DNA from: an uncultured Actinomycetes bacterium
Lineage (GTDB): Bacteria; Actinomycetota; Actinomycetes; S36-B12
Assembly (NCBI GenBank): GCA_903848435.1
Contig: CAINGG010000029.1
Location: 1-5,705 of the forward strand
Length of the DNA stretch: 5,705 bases
Direction: 5' to 3'
Shown: positions 1-5,283 of the stretch, in pieces
Numbering within the stretch: position 1 is the stretch's first letter
Layout: every line of letters starts with the position of its first letter
Program-made: the position numbers and the translations under genes
Notes under the pieces: model-generated
Seen by the model: only the letters and a program-made list of their open reading frames with translations
What the model was told of the DNA's origin: nothing
Databases searched by the model: none

Positions 1-426
1 CTGACCGGAGACGTGTGCTTCGCTTCCCCGCAGGCGCGCTTCATCTCGGCCTTTTCCCGGTTGGGGCTGGTCGCGGAGTATGCCGTCGCCTGGCTGCTGC
101 CGCGCCAGATCGGCCGTCAGCGCGCCGCCGAGATCCTGCTCAGCGGCCGCAGCGTCGACGCCGACGAAGCCCTGCGAATCGGCATGGTCCACGCGGTCGC
201 CGATGACGCGCTGGATGCCGCCCTGGAGTGGGCGCTCGATGTCGCCGCGAACTGCTCTCCCGCGTCGCTGGCCACCATGAAGCGACAGCTGGATGCGTCA
301 GCGAACCAAACGCTGCGCGAGAGCATGGACGAGAGCCTGCGGCTCATGGCCGCGTCGTTCCGCCAGCCGGACCTGGCCGAGGCCCTCATGGCGAAGATGG
401 AGAAGCGCCCGCCGAACTTCGCCTGA
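1..426 (+). CDS. Enoyl-CoA hydratase/isomerase (crotonase) family protein, C-terminal part, 5'-truncated by window
   Basis: The frame is open from base 1 and ends at TGA 424-426, giving 141 residues; the N-terminal half, including the first oxyanion-hole loop, lies outside the window. The GTG at 13 is an internal valine. What is visible is the second half of the crotonase fold: an ARF segment (12-14), GLVAE..AVAWLLPR (22-35), then the A.E.LLSGR...A.EAL..GMV block (about 40-60), and the C-terminal trimerisation/CoA-binding helices ending in KRPPNF. Crotonases act on acyl-CoA thioesters, usually in beta-oxidation or aromatic degradation. Aligned by eye to mitochondrial hydratase, the second catalytic Glu (Glu164 in rat) is Phe18, while Glu26 sits where PaaG-type isomerases carry an acidic residue. 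So isomerase or another crotonase chemistry is at least as likely as hydration. Family is secure; substrate is unknown. The gene converges on the Nudix-like gene 3 bp away. Confidence 0.9.
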   Translation: MTGDVCFASPQARFISAFSRLGLVAEYAVAWLLPRQIGRQRAAEILLSGRSVDADEALRIGMVHAVADDALDAALEWALDVAANCSPASLATMKRQLDASANQTLRESMDESLRLMAASFRQPDLAEALMAKMEKRPPNFA

Positions 427-441
427 GCGCTAGTCGAGCGC
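427..441. terminator. Short hairpin at the convergent crotonase/Nudix-like junction
   Basis: GCGCT (427-431), a 5-nt loop and AGCGC (437-441) form a perfect 5-bp GC-rich stem. It starts directly after the crotonase TGA and overlaps the stop codon of the opposing gene. No T-tract follows on either strand, so it is not a canonical intrinsic terminator. It could slow polymerase at this junction, but a 5-bp inverted repeat is common by chance in such GC-rich DNA. Confidence 0.2.
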
Positions 442-966
442 GCCGGCGTGGGCCAGCGCCAGGCGCACGATGCGCCCCTGCCCGCCCGTCATCTCCGCCT
501 GAAACGCCTCTGATGCCGCTTCGGCCGGATCGACCCACGTGAGATCGAGGGCGTCCTGGCTCGGAGAGCAGTCGCCGTCGCAGGGCACGAGGTAGCACAG
601 GGATACGGCGTGCTGGCGCGGGTCGTGGAAGCCGGTCACAGTCGGGTCCGGGAAGTACTCCGCGACGGTGAACGGCGCCGGCGACACGGGCAGCCGGGGC
701 AGTGCCACGGGCCCGAGGTCCTTCTCGAGGTGGCGCAGCAGGGCATCGCGAATGAGTTCGCCGTAGAGCACGCGCCCGGACACCAGGGCACGGCTGATGG
801 ACCCGTCGGGCATGGCGCGCAGCAGCAGGCCGACGGCCGTCACCCGCCCCCACGAGTCGGTGCGCACGGGGACGGCCTCGACGTAGACGATGGGCAGCCG
901 CTCCCGCGCCTGCTCCAACTCATCGTGACTGAGCCACGCACTGCGGATGTCGAGCATGTCGCTCAC
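430..966 (-). CDS. DUF4916 NUDIX hydrolase-like protein
   Basis: A 178-residue soluble protein with no signal peptide or membrane segment. I recognise the actinobacterial DUF4916 family from blocks such as WLS.DEL (11-17), P.VYVEAVPVR (25-35), VSGRVLYGELIRDALLRHLE (62-81), PFTVAEYFP (98-106), FHDPRQHAVSL (113-123) and ALDLTWV (139-145). The fold is Nudix-like. The Nudix box pattern is present in spacing (Gly64, Glu70, Arg78, Gly85), but the core REUXEE reads RHLEKD (78-83), so two of the three box glutamates are gone and only Asp83 remains acidic. A standard Nudix pyrophosphohydrolase activity is therefore doubtful, and no substrate can be named. The GTG start (966-964) has AAGGGAGG 4 nt upstream; ATG 957-955 (Met4) is a possible alternative. 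It is divergent from msrB across 49 bp and convergent with the crotonase. Confidence 0.88.
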   Translation of the reverse strand: MSDMLDIRSAWLSHDELEQARERLPIVYVEAVPVRTDSWGRVTAVGLLLRAMPDGSISRALVSGRVLYGELIRDALLRHLEKDLGPVALPRLPVSPAPFTVAEYFPDPTVTGFHDPRQHAVSLCYLVPCDGDCSPSQDALDLTWVDPAEAASEAFQAEMTGGQGRIVRLALAHAGALD

Positions 967-970
967 GGAG

Positions 971-978
971 CCTCCCTT
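971..978 (-). promoter_or_regulatory. Shine-Dalgarno for the DUF4916 gene
   Basis: On the minus strand AAGGGAGG lies 4 nt before GTG 966-964 and 13 nt before the alternative ATG 957-955. Spacing is somewhat short for the GTG and long for the ATG; the GTG is preferred. This gene thus has a leader with a ribosome binding site, unlike msrB on the other side of the same intergenic region. Confidence 0.6.
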
Positions 979-1003
979 GGCGTGTCCCGGACGCGACGGC
1001 GGC

Positions 1004-1009
1004 TACTCT
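1004..1009 (+). promoter_or_regulatory. -10 box for msrB, probably leaderless
   Basis: TACTCT fits the actinobacterial -10 consensus TANNNT. Six bases separate it from the msrB ATG at 1016, which puts the expected transcription start at or next to the A of the start codon. There is no convincing Shine-Dalgarno before that ATG (only a loose GGCGG), which agrees with a leaderless message. No good TTGACA-like -35 stands out at 16-18 bp; TTGGCG at 977-982 is 21 bp away. Confidence 0.5.
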
Positions 1010-1015
1010 CGTCGC

Positions 1016-1459
1016 ATGCCGACTGTAGATGCCCAGCAGCCAGATGGGTCGCCGTATCCCGTGACACGCTCCGAGGACGAGTGGCGAGCATCCCTCGGTC
1101 CTGAGGAGTACCGCGTTCTGCGCGAGGCTGGCACCGAGCCGGCCTGGTCCGGTGAGTACGTCGGCACGAAGACCCAGGGCATCTACTCCTGTCGGGCCTG
1201 CGGCACCGAGCTGTTTCGCTCCGATGCCAAATTCGACTCCCACTGCGGATGGCCATCCTTCTTCAGCCCCCTCGCCGGCGACCGCATCGTGGAGATCGAG
1301 GACCGCAGCCACGGCATGGTGCGCACCGAGGTCCGCTGCGCCGCCTGCGGCAGTCACCTGGGCCATGTCTTCGCCGGGGAGGGCTACGGCACCCCGACCG
1401 ACCTGCGCTACTGCATCAACAGCGTCTGCCTCACGATGGAGCCTGCCGACGCTCCCTGA
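1016..1459 (+). CDS. msrB: Peptide-methionine (R)-S-oxide reductase MsrB
   Basis: A 147-residue cytoplasmic protein of normal length for a stand-alone MsrB. It reduces methionine-R-sulfoxide in proteins back to methionine, with electrons normally from thioredoxin. The N-terminal region has the usual W...L.PEEY.VLR..GTE.A..GEY pattern (23-48). Structural zinc is held by two CxxC pairs, Cys59/Cys62 and Cys108/Cys111. The signature HCGWPSF (76-82), the SHLGHVF block (113-119) with His117, and the catalytic Cys133 in RYCINS (131-136) are all intact. Cys77 in HCGW is the candidate resolving cysteine seen in many MsrBs. Cys138, where Ser or Ala is more usual, is a minor difference. The frame is open upstream to 947, but ATG 1016 gives the family N-terminus and has a -10 box at leaderless distance. 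The next gene, DUF3000, follows after 59 bp. Confidence 0.96.
   Translation: MPTVDAQQPDGSPYPVTRSEDEWRASLGPEEYRVLREAGTEPAWSGEYVGTKTQGIYSCRACGTELFRSDAKFDSHCGWPSFFSPLAGDRIVEIEDRSHGMVRTEVRCAACGSHLGHVFAGEGYGTPTDLRYCINSVCLTMEPADAP
1022..1027 (-). promoter_or_regulatory. Possible -10 box for the DUF4916 gene
   Basis: TACAGT on the minus strand fits TANNNT and would start transcription near base 1015, giving a leader of about 49 nt that contains the Shine-Dalgarno. It lies inside the first codons of msrB, so the two divergent promoters would overlap. No clear -35 is visible; a single short match like this is weak evidence. Confidence 0.25.
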
Positions 1460-1485
1460 CGGGCTTACCCGGCGTGTGCAGCCCG
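1460..1485 (+). terminator. Weak hairpin directly after msrB
   Basis: CGGGCT (1460-1465) and AGCCCG (1480-1485) form a perfect 6-bp stem with a 14-nt loop, starting on the base after the msrB stop codon. There is no T-tract, so at best this is a weak or factor-dependent stop between msrB and the separately promoted DUF3000 gene. Confidence 0.25.
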
Positions 1486-1506
1486 GTCTGGCCCGAGGGC
1501 TGGACG

Positions 1507-1512
1507 TACCCT
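1507..1512 (+). promoter_or_regulatory. -10 box for the DUF3000-rnd pair, probably leaderless
   Basis: TACCCT fits TANNNT and is followed by exactly six bases and then the GTG start at 1519, the same geometry as at msrB. The bases just upstream of that GTG hold no purine-rich Shine-Dalgarno. A recognisable -35 is absent. If real, this promoter would drive DUF3000 and, through the ATGA overlap, ribonuclease D. Confidence 0.45.
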
Positions 1513-1518
1513 GCTGAA

Positions 1519-2082
1519 GTGACCACACCGGCCTCCTTTGCCGCCGCCCTCGACAGCCTGCGACAGGTGCGCTACCGGCCGGAGCTGGCCATCGAGGAGG
1601 CGCCCGCGCCGCAGCGATTGGCCCCCCACGCCGTGGCGATCACCGCTGAGTTCGTCGAGGACGACGAGGAGCTCGCGAGCGGCCGCCTCGTGCTCCTCCA
1701 CGATCCCGAGGGCGTCGAGGCCTGGCAGGGCACCTTCAGGGCGGTCACCTTCGTCAAGGCCGTTCTCGAGCCCGACCTGGCGGCCGATCCGCTCCTGACC
1801 GGCGTTGCCTGGACCTGGCTCGAGGAGGCCCTCGAGAGCGCCGGGCCCCGCACGGCGCTCGGTGGCACCGTCACCCGTGTCATGAGCGAGTCCTTCGGCA
1901 CCATCGGAGATCGCGACGTGTCCGGGCAGGTGGAAATCCGCGCATCCTGGACACCACTGTGCGACCCGGCCGAGATGGGCGCGGAGGCCCAGGCGTGGGC
2001 AGCCCTCCTCGCGCAGGCAGCCGGACTGCTTCCCCTCCCGCAGGGGGTGGCGGTGCTCTCGCCCGCACACCGCGGCCGATGA
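1519..2082 (+). CDS. DUF3000 family protein
   Basis: A 187-residue soluble protein without signal peptide, membrane segments or known catalytic motif. It matches the actinobacterial DUF3000 family through RPELAIEEAPAPQRLAP (20-36), the ELASGRLVLLHDPEG block (51-65), EAWQGTFR (67-74), the DPLL..VAW.WL stretch (90-101), GGTVTRVMSESFG (115-127), VEIRASWTPL (138-147) and a C-terminal AGLLPLPQGV (168-177). The function of the family is not established. GTG 1519 is chosen because the conserved N-terminal region begins there and a -10 box precedes it at leaderless distance; the frame stays open upstream to 1249, but that part overlaps msrB. Its last codons overlap the start of the ribonuclease D gene (ATGA at 2079-2082). 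This pairing recurs in actinobacteria to my knowledge and suggests a role connected with ribonuclease D, which is inference only. Confidence 0.88.
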   Translation: MTTPASFAAALDSLRQVRYRPELAIEEAPAPQRLAPHAVAITAEFVEDDEELASGRLVLLHDPEGVEAWQGTFRAVTFVKAVLEPDLAADPLLTGVAWTWLEEALESAGPRTALGGTVTRVMSESFGTIGDRDVSGQVEIRASWTPLCDPAEMGAEAQAWAALLAQAAGLLPLPQGVAVLSPAHRGR

Positions 2083-3320
2083 CCGAGGCGCTCGACGCTG
2101 TCGAGGCCCCCCTGCCCCCCGAGCTCCCCCCCGTCGAACTTCGCGATGGCATTCCCCCGCTGACCACCACGCCCGAGGCACTTGCCCAGGCCGTGCGCGC
2201 CCTCGCCTCAGGACACGGACCGGTCGCCGTGGACGCGGAGCGGGCATCGGGCTTCCGCTACGGCCAGCGCGCCTACCTCGTGCAGTTCCATCGACATGGC
2301 TCCGGCACCTGGCTCATCGATCCCACCACCGTCGGCGATCTGGCAGCGCTGCAGGAAGCCCTCGTCGACGAGGAATGGGTGCTGCATGCCGCGTCGCAGG
2401 ACCTTCCGTGCCTGCGAGAGATCGGACTCGCGCCCAGCCGACTCTTCGACACCGAACTCGCCGCACGCCTGCTCGGCCGTGATCGCGTCGGACTCGGGCC
2501 GCTGGTGGAGGCCGAACTCGGGATGTATCTCGCGAAGGGTCACGGTGCAGCGGACTGGTCGACCCGTCCGCTGCCCGATAGTTGGCTGCGCTACGCCGCG
2601 CTCGACGTCGAGGTGCTCCTCGAACTTCGCGACCTGCTGGCGGCCGACCTGGATAGCAGCGGCAAGCGGCCTTGGGCCGACGAGGAGTTCGCCTCTGTGC
2701 TGGCCGCTCCACCTCCCCCGCCGCGCACGGATCCCTGGCGGCGTACGTCGGGCATGCACAAGGTGCGCGGACGACGCGCCCTTGCCATCGTCCGCTCCCT
2801 GTGGGAGGCGCGCGATGTCGTGGCGCGCGAGCGCGACATCAGCCCGGGGCGGATCCTTCCCGATGGAGCCATCGTCGCCGCGGCTGCGGCGGCGCCGTCG
2901 ACCTGCGATGCCCTTCTGGCGCTGCCAGAGTTCACCAAGCCCGGCGCCAAGCGCTACGCCCGACGCTGGTGCCAGGCACTGAATGAGGCGCTCGCCGTGC
3001 CGGAGGCCGACCTGCCGCCGCCCACCCTGCCCGGCGATGGCCCACCGCCCCCGCGACTGTGGCCTGATCGCGACCCGGATGCCGCCGCACGACTCACGGC
3101 TGCGCGCGCTGCACTCGCCCTCCTCGCCGAAGGCAACTCGATGCCGGTCGAGAACCTCGTGAGCCCCGACGCCGTACGCCGTATTGCCTGGCGACCTCCT
3201 GCATCGGCTGATGCCACCTCGGTTGATGGGGCGCTCGCCGAGATGGGGGCCCGGGCGTGGCAGCGCGCGTTGGTGGTCGACCCGCTCGTGCTCGCACTCA
3301 CGGCAACGGCAGGCGGCTAG
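2079..3320 (+). CDS. rnd: Ribonuclease D (DEDDy 3'-5' exoribonuclease with HRDC domain)
   Basis: A 413-residue protein expected to trim RNA 3' ends such as those of tRNA precursors, using two metal ions in the cytoplasm. After a Pro-rich N-terminus, the DEDDy exonuclease domain spans about 28-195. Exo I is VAVDAERASG with Asp52 and Glu54, Exo II is HAASQDLPCL with Asp108, and Exo III is YAALD with Tyr172 and Asp176, so all catalytic residues are present. A Pro-rich linker (about 210-219) leads to an HRDC nucleic-acid-binding domain (about 225-305). A second Pro-rich linker (313-330) leads to a C-terminal helical region to 413. ATG 2079 overlaps the DUF3000 stop by 4 nt, a classic translational-coupling arrangement, and gives the family N-terminus; the frame extends upstream only inside DUF3000. 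The stop TAG 3318-3320 overlaps the dxs stop on the other strand. The gene symbol follows the E. coli name. Confidence 0.94.
   Translation: MTEALDAVEAPLPPELPPVELRDGIPPLTTTPEALAQAVRALASGHGPVAVDAERASGFRYGQRAYLVQFHRHGSGTWLIDPTTVGDLAALQEALVDEEWVLHAASQDLPCLREIGLAPSRLFDTELAARLLGRDRVGLGPLVEAELGMYLAKGHGAADWSTRPLPDSWLRYAALDVEVLLELRDLLAADLDSSGKRPWADEEFASVLAAPPPPPRTDPWRRTSGMHKVRGRRALAIVRSLWEARDVVARERDISPGRILPDGAIVAAAAAAPSTCDALLALPEFTKPGAKRYARRWCQALNEALAVPEADLPPPTLPGDGPPPPRLWPDRDPDAAARLTAARAALALLAEGNSMPVENLVSPDAVRRIAWRPPASADATSVDGALAEMGARAWQRALVVDPLVLALTATAGG
3317..3320. other. CTAG shared by two opposing stop codons
   Basis: TAG at 3318-3320 ends ribonuclease D on the plus strand, and TAG at 3319-3317 ends dxs on the minus strand. 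The two coding regions overlap tail to tail by four bases inside an 8-bp palindrome, GGCTAGCC (3315-3322). There is no room for a terminator between the genes, so at least one transcript must run antisense into its neighbour. Confidence 0.9.
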
Positions 3321-5233
3321 CCCTCTTGCGGAACGGCCTCGGGCTCACCGGGCAGCAAGGCCGAAATGTCTTCGACCACCTGACGCGAGATGTCCTGCGC
3401 GGTCAGGCCCATCGCGGCCAGCGTGCGCGCGCGGGGGGCTGCGTCGGGGAACGCCGCGGGGATGCCGAAATCGCGCACGGGCACGCGTAGTCCCGCGTCG
3501 GAGAGCATCTGTCGCACCCCCGCGCCAAAGCCACCCGTTCGCAGGTTGTCCTCGAGCGTCACGACTAGCCGCACGCGAGCGGCCATCGACGCGATCGCAG
3601 GGTTGACCGGCAGGACCCAGCGCGGATCGATGACCGAGGCAGGCACGCCCTGGTCGGCGAGCCGGTCGGCGACGTCGAGGGCCATGCCCGCGAATGCCCC
3701 GACGCTCACCAGCAGCACCTCGGGATCCGGATCGGCGCGAAGGACATCAAGACCATCGATGCGCTCGATCGCCGGCACGTCGGCAGCGAGCGCTCCCTTG
3801 GGGAATCGAACGACAGTAGGGCCGTCGTCGATGGCGACAGCCTCGCGGAGTTCCTCACTCAGCGTCGCGCCATCGCGAGGCGCAGCCAGCCGCAGGCCCG
3901 GCACGATGCCGAGCATCGTGATGTCCCACATGCCGTTGTGACTGGGACCGTCGTCTCCCGTCACGCCTGCGCGATCGAGAACGAAGGTGACGCCCGCCCG
4001 GTGGAGCGCGCAGTCGAGCAGCACCTGATCGAAAGCTCGGTTGAGGAAGGTGGCGTAGACAGCCACCACGGGGTGCATGCCCGCGTAGGCGAGGCCCGCG
4101 GCGCTCGTGGTGGCGTGCTGCTCGGCAATCCCCACGTCGAAGACGCGCTCGGGGAAGGCACGGGCGAAGCGGTCGAGGCCGGTGGGGCCGAGCATCGCCG
4201 CCGTGATGGCCACGATGCGCGGATTCTCGCGACCGAGGGCGACGATCTCCTCGCCGAATGCACCCGTCCACGTGGGCCCACCGGTCGTCAGCGGCTTGCC
4301 GGTGTCGGGGTCGATCACGCCGACGCCGTGGAATCGATCGGCCTCGTCGAGTTCGGCCGGCGCGTAGCCGCGACCCTTCTCGGTGATCACGTGCACGATG
4401 ACCGGGGCGCCGAAGTCACGAGCGCGCAGCAGTGCGTGTTCGACCTCGCCGATGTCATGCCCGTCGACAGGTCCGACGTACTTCAGGCCGAGGTCCTCGA
4501 ACATGCCCTGCGGGGCGACGATGTCCTTCAGGCCCTTCTTCATGCCGTGCAGGGCCTCGTAGACGGGTGCCCCGACCACCGGCGTGCGCTGCAGGGTGCG
4601 GCGTCCCCACTGCAGGAAGCGCTCGTAGCCCTGGGTCGTCCTGAGGGTGGACAGGTGATGGGCCAAGCCGCCGATGGTCGGCGAATAGGAGCGCTCGTTG
4701 TCATTGACGACGATGACCATCGGGCGCTCTGACGCCGCGATGTTGTTGAGGGCCTCCCAGGCCATGCCCCCCGTGAGGCTGCCGTCGCCGACGACCGCCA
4801 CGACGTGCCGGCCGCCTTCGCCGGGGTAGGCGAGGCAGCCTTGCAGGGACCACGCCTTGGCGATGCCATCGGCATAGGACAGCGCGGTCGATGCGTGGGA
4901 GTTCTCGATGACATCGTGCGGGCTTTCGGCGCGGCTCGGGTAGCCCGAGAGGCCCCCCTCTTGCCGGAGAGATACGAAGTCATCACGGCGCCCGGTGAGC
5001 ATCTTGTGGACGTAGGCCTGGTGACCGGTGTCCCACAGGATCACGTCGGTGGGCGACTCGAAGACGCGATGCAACGCGATGGTGAGCTCGACCACGCCGA
5101 GGTTGGGCCCAAGGTGGCCACCGGTGCGCGACACCCGGTCGACGAGGAAAGCGCGGATCTCATCGCACAGCACCGGCAGGTCGTCGGGGGGAACCCTGCG
5201 CAGGTCAGACGGGGAATTGATGCCCGCGAGCAC
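3317..5233 (-). CDS. dxs: 1-deoxy-D-xylulose-5-phosphate synthase
   Basis: A 638-residue enzyme of normal length. It condenses pyruvate with glyceraldehyde-3-phosphate, using thiamine diphosphate and Mg2+, to make DXP, the entry step of the MEP isoprenoid pathway; DXP also feeds thiamine and pyridoxal synthesis in many bacteria. The N-terminal transketolase-like domain (to about 300) carries GGHLGPNLGVVE (His40), TGHQAY (69-74, His71) and the TPP/Mg site GDGSLTGG (149-156, Asp150) with downstream NDN (177-179). The pyrimidine-binding domain (about 320-485) holds Glu371 in GIAEQH and the DRAGVTG/GPSHNG stretch. The C-terminal transketolase domain (about 500-625) has VTLEDN and GGFG. I chose GTG 5233-5231 because it gives the usual short lead-in before SPSDLR and has AAAGGTGAGG just upstream. 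In-frame GTG 5254-5252 would add seven Gly-rich residues. TAG 3319-3317 overlaps the ribonuclease D stop. Confidence 0.97.
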   Translation of the reverse strand: MLAGINSPSDLRRVPPDDLPVLCDEIRAFLVDRVSRTGGHLGPNLGVVELTIALHRVFESPTDVILWDTGHQAYVHKMLTGRRDDFVSLRQEGGLSGYPSRAESPHDVIENSHASTALSYADGIAKAWSLQGCLAYPGEGGRHVVAVVGDGSLTGGMAWEALNNIAASERPMVIVVNDNERSYSPTIGGLAHHLSTLRTTQGYERFLQWGRRTLQRTPVVGAPVYEALHGMKKGLKDIVAPQGMFEDLGLKYVGPVDGHDIGEVEHALLRARDFGAPVIVHVITEKGRGYAPAELDEADRFHGVGVIDPDTGKPLTTGGPTWTGAFGEEIVALGRENPRIVAITAAMLGPTGLDRFARAFPERVFDVGIAEQHATTSAAGLAYAGMHPVVAVYATFLNRAFDQVLLDCALHRAGVTFVLDRAGVTGDDGPSHNGMWDITMLGIVPGLRLAAPRDGATLSEELREAVAIDDGPTVVRFPKGALAADVPAIERIDGLDVLRADPDPEVLLVSVGAFAGMALDVADRLADQGVPASVIDPRWVLPVNPAIASMAARVRLVVTLEDNLRTGGFGAGVRQMLSDAGLRVPVRDFGIPAAFPDAAPRARTLAAMGLTAQDISRQVVEDISALLPGEPEAVPQEG

Positions 5234-5238
5234 GCCGC

Positions 5239-5248
5239 CCTCACCTTT
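5239..5248 (-). promoter_or_regulatory. Shine-Dalgarno that decides the dxs start
   Basis: On the minus strand AAAGGTGAGG ends 5 nt before GTG 5233-5231; its AAAGG part lies 10 nt before that codon. It lies downstream of the alternative GTG 5254-5252 and so can serve only the shorter form. It is the best ribosome binding site in the window and the main reason for preferring the 638-residue product. Confidence 0.65.
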
Positions 5249-5258
5249 CCCCACAGGC

Positions 5259-5283
5259 GAAGTCTAGGCGCGAATCGGACTTC
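5259..5283. repeat. Inverted repeat over the dxs -10 box
   Basis: GAAGTC (5259-5264) and GACTTC (5278-5283) form a perfect 6-bp inverted repeat with a 13-bp spacer, centres 19 bp apart. One arm overlaps the dxs -10 box and the other abuts the stop codon of the upstream hypothetical gene. It could be an operator for a dimeric regulator or a weak hairpin after that gene; chance is also possible for a 6-bp arm. Confidence 0.25.
5261..5266 (-). promoter_or_regulatory. -10 box for dxs
   Basis: TAGACT on the minus strand fits TANNNT. Six bases later comes GTG 5254-5252, so transcription is expected to begin at or next to that codon. The message would then be either leaderless from 5254 or carry a leader of about 21 nt with a Shine-Dalgarno for GTG 5233. 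The -35 region (CTGTGA at 5289-5284, 17-bp spacer) matches TTGACA poorly. This gives dxs a promoter independent of the acnA side. Confidence 0.45.

Noticed and set aside
386..853. A 155-codon minus-strand frame overlapping the DUF4916 gene
   Set aside because: It is in a different frame of the same strand, Arg/Ala/Pro-rich, and displaced by the recognisable DUF4916 sequence.
947..1015. In-frame upstream extension of msrB
   Set aside because: It would overlap the DUF4916 start and add residues not found in MsrB proteins; ATG 1016 fits family length.
1491..1500. GCCC-GA-GGGC as a terminator before DUF3000
   Set aside because: A two-base loop cannot form a normal hairpin, and there is no T-tract.
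1249..1518. In-frame upstream extension of DUF3000
   Set aside because: This part overlaps msrB in another frame, is Arg/Pro-rich noise, and the family N-terminus starts at 1519 right after a -10 box.
920..1528. A 202-codon minus-strand frame opposite msrB
   Set aside because: msrB is unambiguous by its zinc cysteines and RYCIN motif; the antisense frame shows no family pattern.
1465..2247. A 260-codon minus-strand frame opposite DUF3000
   Set aside because: DUF3000 has strong family blocks on the plus strand; the opposing frame is Gly/Arg-rich with no domain.
2208..2759. A 183-codon minus-strand frame opposite ribonuclease D
   Set aside because: It is a shadow of the exonuclease domain, whose catalytic motifs fix the coding strand.
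3315..3322. GGCTAGCC palindrome as a terminator between ribonuclease D and dxs
   Set aside because: It has no loop and cannot fold as an RNA hairpin; it is only the overlap of two stop codons with flanking G/C.
3390..3941. A 183-codon open frame on the plus strand inside dxs
   Set aside because: It is antisense to a complete, well-conserved dxs. Its translation is Ser/Arg/Ala-rich low-complexity sequence typical of GC-rich shadow frames, with no recognisable domain.
3938..4732. A 264-codon open frame on the plus strand inside dxs
   Set aside because: It is fully antisense to the catalytic region of dxs. The product looks like out-of-frame translation and has no promoter or ribosome binding signal.
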